From RUG11247 sp045649485 (GTDB lineage: Bacteria; Bacillota; Clostridia; Christensenellales; Aristaeellaceae): DNA of 64,000 nt. The notes under the pieces are model-generated. The model was given only the letters and a program-made list of their open reading frames with translations. It was not told the DNA's origin and made no database searches. This document shows positions 9,454 through 17,919 of this stretch, piece by piece (the first letter of the stretch is position 1; every line of letters starts with the position of its first letter). The stretch covers positions 1 to 64,000 of the forward strand of contig JAZRPZ010000088.1 of assembly GCA_045649485.1 (NCBI GenBank), read 5' to 3'. Position numbers and translations under genes: made by a program.

Positions 9454-10431
9454 TCAACAAATTTTCAGAAGCATCGTGCGCGCTTCGTCCATTTCAACGA
9501 CAAGGAGCCCTTCTTTTTCCAGCTGCTTCATCATATCGGAGAAGCGCTTATATCCGATATTGCGTTCATCGAATCCCGGATAGTCGGACTGTATGGTGGC
9601 TTTCAGTATGGAAGGGTTGACCCTGTCGAAACCGTCTGCCTTGAAGCGGGCCAGCGCTGCGGAGAATGCATGCACCCAATTGGTCTTGTCGAGCGTTTCC
9701 TTGTCGCCTTCGGGACCGGTAAGAGATATCATAAGGGAAGAACCCTCGGTCCATGTCTTCAGCTTTTCGGAATGACCGGCCATGCGGGCTACCAGTTTGC
9801 CGAATGTGGAGCATCCGTAGGTATGCTCGTCGAAATCCGGACGCAGGCGGGTGAGGGTATCCTTCAGTTCGCTTGCATACATCTGCTCGCTGTTCTGTTC
9901 TTCCAGGATAGTCTGTACTGTGCGGGTAAGTTCGTCTATATCGCCCTCTGCGGCGCGGTCGTCCTTGGTCTTTGTCTTCGAAGGCTTCTTTGCCGTCATG
10001 CTCTCCAGGAATACAAATTCGTTGCAGGCATTTATGAATATACCGGAAGCAACTTCGGAACGGGAGATGCCCAGTACGAATTTGCCCATGGACTTAAGTT
10101 TTCCGACAAGGGGGGTATAATCGCTGTCACCGGAAACGATGCAGAAGCTGTCGATAAGGGGGTTGGTATAAGCGACTTCCAGCGCGTCGATGACCAGCTG
10201 AATATCAAGATTGTTTTTCTGATTTTTGCCATAGCGCAGTGAAGGCACCACGTTGAAAGTATTTGAAAGCAGGCACTGCTTCAGATCGGAATATCTGTCG
10301 GTATAGCCGTATACTTTGCCGAGCAATATATCGCCGCGGATTTTTACTTTTTCAATAATGTAGCGCAGCATTGCTTCCTTGCCGCCGGCATTTTCAAGAT
10401 CCACGAATACTGCGAAATTTGATTTTCCCAT
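9454..10431 (-). CDS. NYN-domain protein with two OST-HTH/LOTUS domains
   Basis: The 325-residue protein starts with a PIN-like NYN (LabA/DUF88) nuclease domain (about 1-145). The acidic residues expected for metal binding are present: FVDLENAG, then NNLDIQLVIDAL and CIVSGDSDYTPLV. Two winged-helix OST-HTH/LOTUS modules follow, about 168-240 and 255-325, joined by a charged linker. Such proteins are thought to bind, and sometimes cut, structured RNA, G-quadruplexes being a reported target of LOTUS domains. The gene is monocistronic with its own promoter, divergent from the polysaccharide operon. AAGGAG lies before the ATG. The substrate in this organism is unknown. Confidence 0.88.
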   Translation of the reverse strand: MGKSNFAVFVDLENAGGKEAMLRYIIEKVKIRGDILLGKVYGYTDRYSDLKQCLLSNTFNVVPSLRYGKNQKNNLDIQLVIDALEVAYTNPLIDSFCIVSGDSDYTPLVGKLKSMGKFVLGISRSEVASGIFINACNEFVFLESMTAKKPSKTKTKDDRAAEGDIDELTRTVQTILEEQNSEQMYASELKDTLTRLRPDFDEHTYGCSTFGKLVARMAGHSEKLKTWTEGSSLMISLTGPEGDKETLDKTNWVHAFSAALARFKADGFDRVNPSILKATIQSDYPGFDERNIGYKRFSDMMKQLEKEGLLVVEMDEARTMLLKIC

Positions 10432-10471
10432 AATGGTCTCCTTAATAATATATAGCCTTAGGGCTCAGTAT

Positions 10472-10500
10472 ATTGTACCTTTTGTGATGAAATATGTCAA
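10472..10500 (-). promoter_or_regulatory. Promoter of the NYN/LOTUS gene
   Basis: TTGACA (10495-10500) and TACAAT (10472-10477) on the minus strand, 17-bp spacer. Confidence 0.85.
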
Positions 10501-10526
10501 CTTGAAGCCGGTACAGGCCAAAATAC

Positions 10527-10553
10527 TTGACAGGAACTGAAAGGGAGTATAAT
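10527..10553 (+). promoter_or_regulatory. Promoter of the O-acetylation operon
   Basis: A perfect TTGACA (10527-10532) and TATAAT (10548-10553), with a short 15-bp spacer. It lies back to back with the NYN/LOTUS promoter. Confidence 0.7.
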
Positions 10554-10590
10554 ATTATGATGTATACCATTTAATATGGAGGATTATGTC

Positions 10591-11385
10591 ATGAGTCGAA
10601 AAAAGAAGCGCCGCAACCCCGGCACTGCGGTGCTCCGGTTCTTTATATGGCTGCTTATAGTTGTACTGCTGGCGGCACTTGGAGTATTTCTGCTGGGCTC
10701 CGGCAAGAATACCGGCAAAAGACCTTATATACCCACCGGCACAGGCGTACCTGTAACGGTAGAACCGGCAGTCATTACTCCCGAACCCGTTGTGACCGTT
10801 GTTGCGGCAACTCCCGCAGCACCCGTTGCCACTTCTGTGCCTGAAGTTACGGCAACTCCCGAGCCTGTTGCGACGGTATCGGCAGTGCCCACTACTGTGC
10901 CTACTTCAATACCCAAATCTGCGCTGCCTACCGAGCTTACCAAATTCAAGCTTCCGGCTGAGACCGAAGACGGCGTTGTCGGCATCTCCAGCTGCTATGT
11001 TTCCGCAGTGGATAATTATGCCATAATGGAACTCACCGGCTGGGGTTATGCACAGCTTGATTATTTTGACGGTGAAGAGTGCGGCACCTATATCGTTGTG
11101 AATCAGGGCTCCGAGCCCATCCATTGTTATCTTGCAAACAGCATAACCGGAATCAGCGGCAGGAATCATACCGGCGAAGCGGGTAAAAATGTCGAAGCCA
11201 GCGACTGGCGCATTTATATCGATGTTTCCGATTATGAGCCCGGTCTGTATACGCTTGGTATCGCTTTGGTTTATAAAAACGGAACCAACGACGAATACCG
11301 TTACTACCGTTTCGGTGATCTGCAGTCGTTTACCGTAAACGATGGCGAGATAATCATTCCTGTAACAGTATCCGATATCTATTGA
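10591..11385 (+). CDS. Membrane-anchored extracytoplasmic protein with a GWA-type domain
   Basis: A 264-residue protein with a basic N-terminus, one membrane anchor (about 15-38), a Pro/Thr/Val-rich linker with repeated TPEP motifs (about 50-120), and a C-terminal globular domain (about 130-264) beginning ELTGWGYAQLD. That domain lines up by eye with the two C-terminal repeats of the AlgX-like protein at 12831: a GW start, a central Arg, a small-residue-plus-N turn, and a closing PG(L/K/T) segment. GGAGG precedes the chosen ATG. It is first in an operon with the MBOAT and AlgX-like genes, so it is probably an accessory factor of polymer acetylation or a polymer-binding protein. Confidence 0.75.
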   Translation: MSRKKKRRNPGTAVLRFFIWLLIVVLLAALGVFLLGSGKNTGKRPYIPTGTGVPVTVEPAVITPEPVVTVVAATPAAPVATSVPEVTATPEPVATVSAVPTTVPTSIPKSALPTELTKFKLPAETEDGVVGISSCYVSAVDNYAIMELTGWGYAQLDYFDGEECGTYIVVNQGSEPIHCYLANSITGISGRNHTGEAGKNVEASDWRIYIDVSDYEPGLYTLGIALVYKNGTNDEYRYYRFGDLQSFTVNDGEIIIPVTVSDIY

Positions 11386-11452
11386 TTTGTTAGCGGCCCT
11401 CGTAGATTGCGGGAGCCGCATAACTATATGAAACTACTGGAGAGTGAGTCAT

Positions 11453-12817
11453 ATGGTGTTTGCATCCCCGGTATTCCTTTTTGCGTTCATGCCTGTTGTG
11501 GTACTGCTGTGCATCATCGCACGCGCCACCGGCAAGGCAACTTTGCGCAATGTGCTTCTTCTGCTGTTCAGCCTGCTGTTTTATGCATGGGGTGAACCGG
11601 TCTATGTGCTGCTGATGATAGGCGCTATCCTTGTGAACTTCTTTATGGCAAAGAAGATCAAGGAGAACAAGGCTGTTTATGTGGCTGCGCTGGTGCTGAA
11701 TCTCGGTATGCTGGCAGTGTTCAAATATCTGGATATGTTTATTTCGGGTATTTCCTGGATAGTACGCACAGATCTTCCCATGGCACATCTTGCACTGCCC
11801 ATCGGTATTTCCTTCTACACTTTCCAGATGATCTCATATCTCATTGATGTGCGCAGGGGAGATGTTCCCGCAGAAAAGAATCTCATCGATTTCGCGGCAT
11901 ATGTTTCCATGTTCCCGCAGCTGATCGCCGGTCCCATCGTGCGCTATATTGATGTAAAAGAAGACCTGGGTGCTGCGAAGATGGATATTATGGTCGCCGG
12001 CGCCGGTGTCCGCAGGTTCTGCATGGGTCTTGCCAAGAAGGTCATAATTGCAAATACAGCCGCTCTGGTGGCGGATTCTGCATTCGAAATGGCCGGAAGC
12101 CTGTCGTTTGCCGCTGCCTGGCTGGGAATAATCGCCTATGCTGTTCAGATCTATTACGACTTCTCCGGTTATTCGGATATGGCGATAGGTCTTGGACATA
12201 TTCTCGGATTCCGCTTCCCCGAGAACTTCGATCATCCCTACATATCCCGTTCTGTGCGTGAATTCTGGCGCAGATGGCATCTGTCCCTGTCTACCTGGTT
12301 CCGTGATTATCTTTATATCCCCCTTGGCGGAAGCCGCGGCGGCAGAATGAAGACCTTCCGCAATCTGCTCATCGTATTTGTGCTGTGCGGTATGTGGCAT
12401 GGCGCCAGCTGGAGCTTTGCGCTGTGGGGACTGTGGCATGGCCTGTTCCTGTGCATCGAACGCATTCCTTTTGTGAAGAAAGCACAGGATACCCTGCCCG
12501 GATGGCTCAACTGGCTGTACACTATTCTGGTCGTGCTGATCGGCTGGATCCTGTTCCGTGCGGACGATATGGGAATGTTCGCCCGCTACATTTCCGATCT
12601 GTTTACAGTCGAAGGTGTATGGGTCACTGAGATCGCCAATCTGCAGGGCTGGCTGGCCGTCGTTATCGGTATCGTGTTTGCAATAAAGCTGCCCCGTCCT
12701 AAGCTGAACGGATTTACCGAGACGGTGTATACCATTGCGGCATTTGTACTGCTCGCAGTCTGTGCCATATATCTGGCAGGCGGTACTTACAATCCCTTTA
12801 TCTACTTCAGGTTCTGA
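11453..12817 (+). CDS. MBOAT family O-acyltransferase (AlgI/DltB-like)
   Basis: The 454-residue protein has about ten membrane segments and the AlgI-like hallmarks FYAWGEP near the N-terminus, PQLIAGPIVRY, FSGYSDMAIGLG, REFWRRWHLSLSTWFRDYLYIPLGG and GMWHGASWSFALWGLWHG, which contains the catalytic His. This class moves acetyl groups across the membrane to acetylate a surface polysaccharide, with an SGNH partner outside. The ATG at 11453 follows GGAGAG; a GTG nine bases earlier is less likely. The AlgX-like gene starts 13 bases after its stop, so the two are surely co-expressed. The polymer is not identifiable here. Confidence 0.93.
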   Translation: MVFASPVFLFAFMPVVVLLCIIARATGKATLRNVLLLLFSLLFYAWGEPVYVLLMIGAILVNFFMAKKIKENKAVYVAALVLNLGMLAVFKYLDMFISGISWIVRTDLPMAHLALPIGISFYTFQMISYLIDVRRGDVPAEKNLIDFAAYVSMFPQLIAGPIVRYIDVKEDLGAAKMDIMVAGAGVRRFCMGLAKKVIIANTAALVADSAFEMAGSLSFAAAWLGIIAYAVQIYYDFSGYSDMAIGLGHILGFRFPENFDHPYISRSVREFWRRWHLSLSTWFRDYLYIPLGGSRGGRMKTFRNLLIVFVLCGMWHGASWSFALWGLWHGLFLCIERIPFVKKAQDTLPGWLNWLYTILVVLIGWILFRADDMGMFARYISDLFTVEGVWVTEIANLQGWLAVVIGIVFAIKLPRPKLNGFTETVYTIAAFVLLAVCAIYLAGGTYNPFIYFRF

Positions 12818-12830
12818 GAGGAGGAGCGTT

Positions 12831-14759
12831 ATGGGATACAGGAAATTTCTGGCATTTGTTACCCTCGCGCTGTTCCTTATCGTAACGGCGCTGCCTACTT
12901 ACGGCATGCTTATTCCCGCGCTTAACAAGGATACCGGTGAAAACCGTGCGCTTGCACAGTGGCCCGGCAAATTTGATCCCGCTGGTATTGAAGCATGGTA
13001 TGATGATCATTTTGCGCTGCGCGGCGATATGACCGGCCTGTACAACCGTTTCAATGCGAAGGCGGGCGTTGAGGTACTCAACGGCGTCGCCATCGGTATC
13101 GACAATTGGCTGTATTATATGTATGACAATTCCGATATAGATATCAAGCGCGAGAGCCATTATACAGCAGATGAACTGAATAACATCTGCAACGCACAGC
13201 AGGCCGCAAAGGATTATCTTGAATCTCAGGGAATATCCTATTATTTGATGGTCTGCCCGGACAAACACACCGTATATCCCGAATTCCTGCCCGAGGGACT
13301 GCAGGGATATGAAGGTGAATCCCGCTTTGACGGCATGGCAAGGGCGATAAATGAAAACACCGATGTCGTGCTTGTCGATACCCGTCAGGCAGTCATCGAC
13401 GGCAAGGGCGAACAGCGTCTGTTCTTCAAGACCGATACCCACTGGAATGCCTACGGCGCATATATCGGTTATACCGAGCTTATGAAAGCCATTGCCGTGG
13501 ACTACCCCAATGTGCGTATCATTACCCTTGATGAAGTGGATGTGGAGATAACCGACCCCTGGACCCTCGGCGATATGTCCGGCTTCATCGGACAGAGCGA
13601 GACCATGCCCGATATTCTGTACAACTTCAGCGTTAAGGATTCCACTGTGGTGCTGCTGGATACTCCCTATGCGGAAACCAGTCCCGATCCCACCCGTCCC
13701 GTACTGCGCTACTCTAATCCCGACCATCCCGAGCTGCCCAGCGCAGTTATATTCCGCGATTCCTTTGTGGCAAGGGATGCGGGCTGCACGCTCATGCTTC
13801 CGCTGCTTGCGGACAGTTTCTCCAGCGTTACTGTTGTCTGGTCTACCAGCGTGCTCAATCATATCGTTGAATACGAGCAGCCTGACATCGTTGTAATGGA
13901 ATATGTAGAGCGCTACAGCGGCGGCGCCGTGCAGGGCATGAATATTCCCGAGGAGAAGATAGTGAACTACGCTTCCGGCGAATTCGAACTGCCCAAGGAG
14001 ACCTTCAGCATCATATCCAATATCGACGATCTCAATAATCCCTTGAACCGCGATGTGGGTACTGTAACCGGTTGGGCTTTCATTCCCGGCAAGGATGCCG
14101 TATGGGGAGAGAAGACCATCGGTCTCAAATGTGATGATGAAGTAGTCTGGTGCACCACTTCTACCATAAACCGTCCCGATGTTACCGCGGCTTACGCGGA
14201 TGTTACCGGAGGCAAGAATCTGGACGCTTCCGGTTTCACTGCATACTTTGATAAGTCCAAGCTGCATCCCGGTAAGTGGGAGATCATCGTTGTTATAGAC
14301 GATGGTACGGGCAACGCGGTATATATGGAACTGGGAAAGAGGATAAAGATAGACGAGCCTGCTGAAGATGAGGTCACCGAGGAAGCCGAAGCCGAGGCGT
14401 TTGTGCTTCCCGAAGTGAATGCAGACATCAGCTATTATGTGGACACTCTGGAAGAAACTTATATAGTCGGCTGGGCGTATATGCCCGGCAAGAATGCCGT
14501 AATGGGTGAAAAGACCATTGCGCTCAAGTGCGGCGATGACATCGTGCTGTGTGATACCGATACCGAAGATCGCCCCGACGTTACCGCTGCATTCGAGGCG
14601 GGAAACGGCGGTCTGAATCTGGATAATGCCGGATTCAGCGCGACTTACGATAAATCTCAGCTGCATCCCGGCACATGGCAGTTCATCGTGGTATTCGATG
14701 ACGGGCTGGGTCACAATGGCTATACCGGCCTCGATCAGTACGTTGAAATAACTGAATAA
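12831..14759 (+). CDS. AlgX/AlgJ-like SGNH acetyltransferase with two C-terminal GWA repeats
   Basis: A 642-residue extracytoplasmic protein with an N-terminal anchor or signal (about 1-25). It then has an SGNH-hydrolase-like domain of the AlgX/AlgJ/DHHW group: ENRALAQWP, DWRG-like FALRGDM, KTDTHWNAYGAY (Asp and His near 201-204) and FRDSF (Ser near 309) as the likely catalytic set. Two tandem repeats of about 100 residues follow, starting GWAFIPGKDAV (about 416) and GWAYMPGKNAV (about 547), separated by an acidic linker. It probably transfers the acetyl group delivered by the MBOAT protein. GAGGAGGAG precedes the ATG. Duplicated C-terminal modules may bind the polymer. Confidence 0.85.
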   Translation: MGYRKFLAFVTLALFLIVTALPTYGMLIPALNKDTGENRALAQWPGKFDPAGIEAWYDDHFALRGDMTGLYNRFNAKAGVEVLNGVAIGIDNWLYYMYDNSDIDIKRESHYTADELNNICNAQQAAKDYLESQGISYYLMVCPDKHTVYPEFLPEGLQGYEGESRFDGMARAINENTDVVLVDTRQAVIDGKGEQRLFFKTDTHWNAYGAYIGYTELMKAIAVDYPNVRIITLDEVDVEITDPWTLGDMSGFIGQSETMPDILYNFSVKDSTVVLLDTPYAETSPDPTRPVLRYSNPDHPELPSAVIFRDSFVARDAGCTLMLPLLADSFSSVTVVWSTSVLNHIVEYEQPDIVVMEYVERYSGGAVQGMNIPEEKIVNYASGEFELPKETFSIISNIDDLNNPLNRDVGTVTGWAFIPGKDAVWGEKTIGLKCDDEVVWCTTSTINRPDVTAAYADVTGGKNLDASGFTAYFDKSKLHPGKWEIIVVIDDGTGNAVYMELGKRIKIDEPAEDEVTEEAEAEAFVLPEVNADISYYVDTLEETYIVGWAYMPGKNAVMGEKTIALKCGDDIVLCDTDTEDRPDVTAAFEAGNGGLNLDNAGFSATYDKSQLHPGTWQFIVVFDDGLGHNGYTGLDQYVEITE

Positions 14760-14773
14760 CCCCAAAACAATAT

Positions 14774-14814
14774 AACGCTCCTGACGGCGAGATATCCGTC
14801 GGGAGCGTTTACTT
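14774..14814 (+). terminator. Terminator of the O-acetylation operon
   Basis: A 14-bp stem (14774-14787 with 14796-14809) followed by TTTACTTT, 15 bases past the stop. Confidence 0.8.
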
Positions 14815-14919
14815 TGCCATGTTCGGATTGTCGGTGCGTTCAAGATAGATATATCTCTCAACGGCATTAGCAGAGTATAATGATTATTACTGTTTCTTAA
14901 GTGCATAGGCCTTATGTTA

Positions 14920-14948
14920 TTGACAGATTAACTCAATGTGTATATTAT
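14920..14948 (+). promoter_or_regulatory. Promoter of the orphan membrane protein gene
   Basis: A perfect TTGACA (14920-14925), a 17-bp spacer and TATTAT (14943-14948). Confidence 0.85.
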
Positions 14949-14995
14949 ATATCTTGAATGGTATATTACCAAATTTGGTAAGTGGAGGGAATTGT

Positions 14996-15643
14996 ATGAA
15001 TAAGCTGTTTGAGAACCCGGGAGCAACAATCAAATCTTTTGCCAAGTGCGCTTTCTGTGTGTTGATAGTGGCAACGGTGATACTTGCTTTTGTCAATGGC
15101 ATTGAGACATACGAAGTATATGACAGGTATGCGGGTGATTATGATACTAAAATAGAATTCCATTTCATGGCATTCATTTACACCATACTTGCCGGTTTTT
15201 CTGCGGCGTTAGTTGAGATGGTTTTTGTATATGCATATGGCGAGCTTGTCGAGAATTCCACATATATCAGGAAGAAGATCGAATTGCTTGACAATAATGC
15301 AGGTACGCCCAAGTATGAAAATGTGACCGTCGGCAATATCGCAGGTACGCCTAAGTATGAAAATACGACCGTTGGTAATTATACAAGTCCTGTTGTGATA
15401 CCTGAGAATAAACCGGAAGAGGGAAAAGCAAAAGTTGCAGTCTTGTCTGCAAAGCAGTTTATAGATGAGGCACTCAAGTTCCGTACCCCTCAGGGCACTC
15501 TTGGGTATGTAGTGGCACATATGGAAGAGCTTGACCCGGAGTCAAGAAAAAAGATCTTGAGTATTATTCCTTTCATAAACAGCGGCAACGCGGCTGCACT
15601 CAGAAGTGAACTTGAGAAGCTGAAGTTCGTAATGACTGAATAA
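14996..15643 (+). CDS. Hypothetical two-pass membrane protein with an internal repeat
   Basis: A 215-residue protein of no family I recognise. Two hydrophobic segments (about 18-38 and 58-80) are followed by a cytoplasmic region that contains two near-identical 16-residue units (GTPKYENVTVGNIA, then GTPKYENTTVGNYT). The C-terminal part, about 150-215, looks helical and charged. GGAGG precedes the ATG. The repeat is visible in the DNA at about 15300-15385. It is a single-gene unit with its own promoter and terminator. Confidence 0.75.
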   Translation: MNKLFENPGATIKSFAKCAFCVLIVATVILAFVNGIETYEVYDRYAGDYDTKIEFHFMAFIYTILAGFSAALVEMVFVYAYGELVENSTYIRKKIELLDNNAGTPKYENVTVGNIAGTPKYENTTVGNYTSPVVIPENKPEEGKAKVAVLSAKQFIDEALKFRTPQGTLGYVVAHMEELDPESRKKILSIIPFINSGNAAALRSELEKLKFVMTE

Positions 15644-15659
15644 TATGATATGTAACGGA

Positions 15660-15696
15660 GACGACCGCCGTGCTTGTTCAGCACGGCGGTCGTCTT
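15660..15696. terminator. Bidirectional terminator between convergent genes
   Basis: A perfect 14-bp GC-rich stem (15660-15673 with 15681-15694) lies between the orphan membrane protein gene and the convergent Ldh-family gene. Confidence 0.85.
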
Positions 15697-15699
15697 ATA

Positions 15700-16710
15700 T
15701 CAGCCTATGTAATTGAGTATCTTTTCCCAGGTCTCCTTGTGGATCGGTACGCCGTTTTCGAGGTTCCTTTTACGGGTCTTTTCCACGTTCTGTCCGGGAT
15801 AACGTACTGCTGTTTCGGCATCCACGGGAGTGGAACCCAGCAGATAATCCACAGAGGTATCAAGTATCTCGTCAGCCTTGTCTGCATCTACGGCAGCGCG
15901 GAAGTTGATGGCGATGAATATCTGGGTAAGTCCGCTTTCGCCACGGGTATCAGCAGAGATCATGGCGGTGGTGCGGCCCAGGGCGGTTGCGGCGGCTATC
16001 ATGTCCAGCGCAAGGGACATGGAAGAGCCCTTCCAATAGCCGATAGGCAGAGGACGGCGGGTCTTCTGTATCTCGGCGGGATCGGTGGTCAGATTGCCTT
16101 CGGAATCATAACCGCCGTACATGGGCAGCTGTTCGCCGCTGAGCTTTGCCAGCTCAAGCTTGCCGAAAGCAAACTGAGTCATTGCCATGTCCACCACTAC
16201 GTTGCCGTTTTTGCGGGGTATGGCCAGTACTATGGGGTTATTGCCAAGTCGGGGGTCGGCAGCGCCCCAGGCGGGCATATTTGCCATGGTGTTGGACCAG
16301 CAGATGCCGATGACACCTTCGTTAGCTGCCTGCCAGCCGTAGCGTCCGGGACGCAGCCAGTGGTTGGTGTTGCGCACTGCAACACAGGCTATGCCGTGTT
16401 CTTTGGAAAGTTCAACGGCACGTGCCATGGCGTCTTCTGCGTTCAGGGGACCGATGCCGAAATGAGCATCGCGCACCTCGATCGCGCCGAATGAGGAGAC
16501 CACTTCGGTTTCCGCATTAATATCGGTTATGCCGGTTTCCACTTCGGTTATGAAACGCATGTAGCGGTTTACGCCGTGGGAATAAACGCCTTCGAGGGAG
16601 TTGCCTGCGAAGATGTGAGCCAGCTTTTCGGCACGGACGCTGTCAAGGCCGGATTTTACGATGCCGGTTTTCAGTGTTTCAACGAGAGTTTCGTATTTGA
16701 TGTGTACCAT
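15700..16710 (-). CDS. dlgD: 2,3-diketo-L-gulonate reductase-like (Ldh/YlbC family) oxidoreductase
   Basis: A 336-residue NAD(P)H-dependent dehydrogenase of the malate/L-lactate dehydrogenase (Ldh_2) fold. The motifs NTNHWLRPGRYGWQAA, GICWSNTMANMPAWGA and NNPIVLAIPR closely resemble E. coli YiaK/DlgD, which reduces 2,3-diketo-L-gulonate to 3-keto-L-gulonate in L-ascorbate/L-xylulose breakdown. His in NTNHW is the expected catalytic residue. The stop of the CD1247-type gene lies one base before the ATG, and GAGGA inside that gene's end is the ribosome site, so translation is coupled. No other ulaE- or sgbH-type gene is nearby; the substrate could be another keto acid. Confidence 0.78.
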   Translation of the reverse strand: MVHIKYETLVETLKTGIVKSGLDSVRAEKLAHIFAGNSLEGVYSHGVNRYMRFITEVETGITDINAETEVVSSFGAIEVRDAHFGIGPLNAEDAMARAVELSKEHGIACVAVRNTNHWLRPGRYGWQAANEGVIGICWSNTMANMPAWGAADPRLGNNPIVLAIPRKNGNVVVDMAMTQFAFGKLELAKLSGEQLPMYGGYDSEGNLTTDPAEIQKTRRPLPIGYWKGSSMSLALDMIAAATALGRTTAMISADTRGESGLTQIFIAINFRAAVDADKADEILDTSVDYLLGSTPVDAETAVRYPGQNVEKTRKRNLENGVPIHKETWEKILNYIG

Positions 16711-16711
16711 A

Positions 16712-17179
16712 TCAATCCTCTGCCTTAATGGCTATGGGCGTGTTCTTTTTGCTCAGGCGCTGGGGCTTTACATTCTTCTCGCATACAGGGCAGATATATC
16801 TGCCGAAAGTACCTTCTGCAAGGAATACTGCGGCGCACTCGGGGCAGCGCACGGGGATGTGCATCTGTTCGGGGGCGGGAGCGCCTTCATTCTCAATGAG
16901 GCGGAAAGGCTCTTCGTGGATAGCGCCGATATCAAAGAAATCGTCTTTATCCTCGTCTTCGTCGTGCATTCCTTCCAGCTCGGTGAGATCGTCATCAATG
17001 CTTTCAACGTAATCGTTCAATTCGCTGATAAGGTCGTCCATTGCCTCTATGCGGTCGGCCATTTCGCTGAGCAGGGAGACGATGCCGGCATTGAACTGGG
17101 CTGCGGTATCGTTGGCGTCCGGCTTCATGGCGGAGAGAAGTCCCTCAAGATAGCCGGCCTTTTTGCGGATCGAATTCAT
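16712..17179 (-). CDS. CD1247-type N-terminal domain protein with zinc ribbon
   Basis: The 155-residue protein begins NSIRKKAGYLEGLLSAM, like the CD1247 N-terminal domain common in Clostridia, with a helical, probably coiled-coil, region to about residue 75 and an acidic linker. The C-terminus has a zinc ribbon of two CxxC knuckles: RCPECAAVF and ICPVCEKN. The function is unknown; the family is often called a hypothetical or AraC-like regulator without proof. AGGAGG lies eight bases before the ATG at 17179, which I prefer to a GTG nine bases upstream. It is coupled to the dlgD-like gene. Confidence 0.75.
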   Translation of the reverse strand: MNSIRKKAGYLEGLLSAMKPDANDTAAQFNAGIVSLLSEMADRIEAMDDLISELNDYVESIDDDLTELEGMHDEDEDKDDFFDIGAIHEEPFRLIENEGAPAPEQMHIPVRCPECAAVFLAEGTFGRYICPVCEKNVKPQRLSKKNTPIAIKAED

Positions 17180-17251
17180 GGAAAGCACCTCCTGATAAAA
17201 AACGTCTCAGGTTATATTATGCCCGGACGCGGATAATTTCTCGTTATATGA

Positions 17252-17273
17252 CAAAAGGGCTCCGAAAAGCCCT
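17252..17273 (-). terminator. Second terminator after efp
   Basis: A six-bp stem (17256-17261 with 17268-17273) followed by TTTTG on the minus strand. Together with 17288-17313 it forms a tandem terminator. Confidence 0.75.
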
Positions 17274-17280
17274 CCTTAAA

Positions 17281-17313
17281 ACGGCAATGAAGGGACCCAT
17301 TTGGGTCCCTTCA
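17281..17313 (-). terminator. First terminator after efp
   Basis: A perfect 11-bp stem (17288-17298 with 17303-17313), 12 bases past the efp stop. The T-run is interrupted (TTGCCGTTTT). Confidence 0.8.
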
Positions 17314-17324
17314 AAATATACGCA

Positions 17325-17885
17325 TTAAGCGCGGCCCAGATACTCGCCGCCTTCGCGGGTGTCGATCTTCAGAACTTCGCCGATCTCGATGAACAGGGGA
17401 ACCTGGATGGTCAGGCCGGTCTCGAGGGTAGCGGGCTTGGTGGTGTTGGCAGCGGTGTCGCCCTTGAAGCCGGGCTCGGTCTCGGTAACTTCCAGCTCAA
17501 CGAAGTTGGGAGCGGAAACGGAGAAGGGAGCGCCCTTGAAGAAACGAACGGTAACGTTGGTGTTCTCCTTAACGAACATGATGGCGTCCTCAACCTGCTC
17601 GTGGGTCAGAGCCAGCTGATCGAAGGTCTCCTGATCCATGAAGTAGTACATGTCGCCGTCGTTGTACAGGTACTGCATTTCCTTGGTCTCGATCATAGCC
17701 TTGGCAACCTTATCGGTGGGGTTGAAGGTACGCTCGATAACGCCGCCGGTAACGATGTTCTTCAGGGTGGTGCGAACGAAAGCGGCACCCTTGCCGGGCT
17801 TTACGTGCAGGAACTTAACTACGGTCCAGATAGCGTTGTCCATTTCGATGGTTACGCCATTTCTGAAATCGGATGCATTGATCAT
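17325..17885 (-). CDS. efp: Elongation factor P
   Basis: EF-P binds between the P and E sites and relieves ribosome stalling at polyproline stretches. The 186-residue protein has the three-beta-domain layout: an N-terminal KOW-like domain with the tip loop HVKPGKGAAFVRT, where the Lys in PGKG is the residue modified in other bacteria, then two OB domains ending TREGGEYLGRA. The length is normal. AGGAGG precedes the ATG. The M24 peptidase gene is 34 bases upstream, a pairing typical of Firmicutes. The Pro-rich linkers encoded elsewhere in this window make EF-P dependence plausible. Confidence 0.97.
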   Translation of the reverse strand: MINASDFRNGVTIEMDNAIWTVVKFLHVKPGKGAAFVRTTLKNIVTGGVIERTFNPTDKVAKAMIETKEMQYLYNDGDMYYFMDQETFDQLALTHEQVEDAIMFVKENTNVTVRFFKGAPFSVSAPNFVELEVTETEPGFKGDTAANTTKPATLETGLTIQVPLFIEIGEVLKIDTREGGEYLGRA

Positions 17886-17919
17886 GGGATTATTCCTCCT
17901 AAAAAAGTGTTTGAATCTA

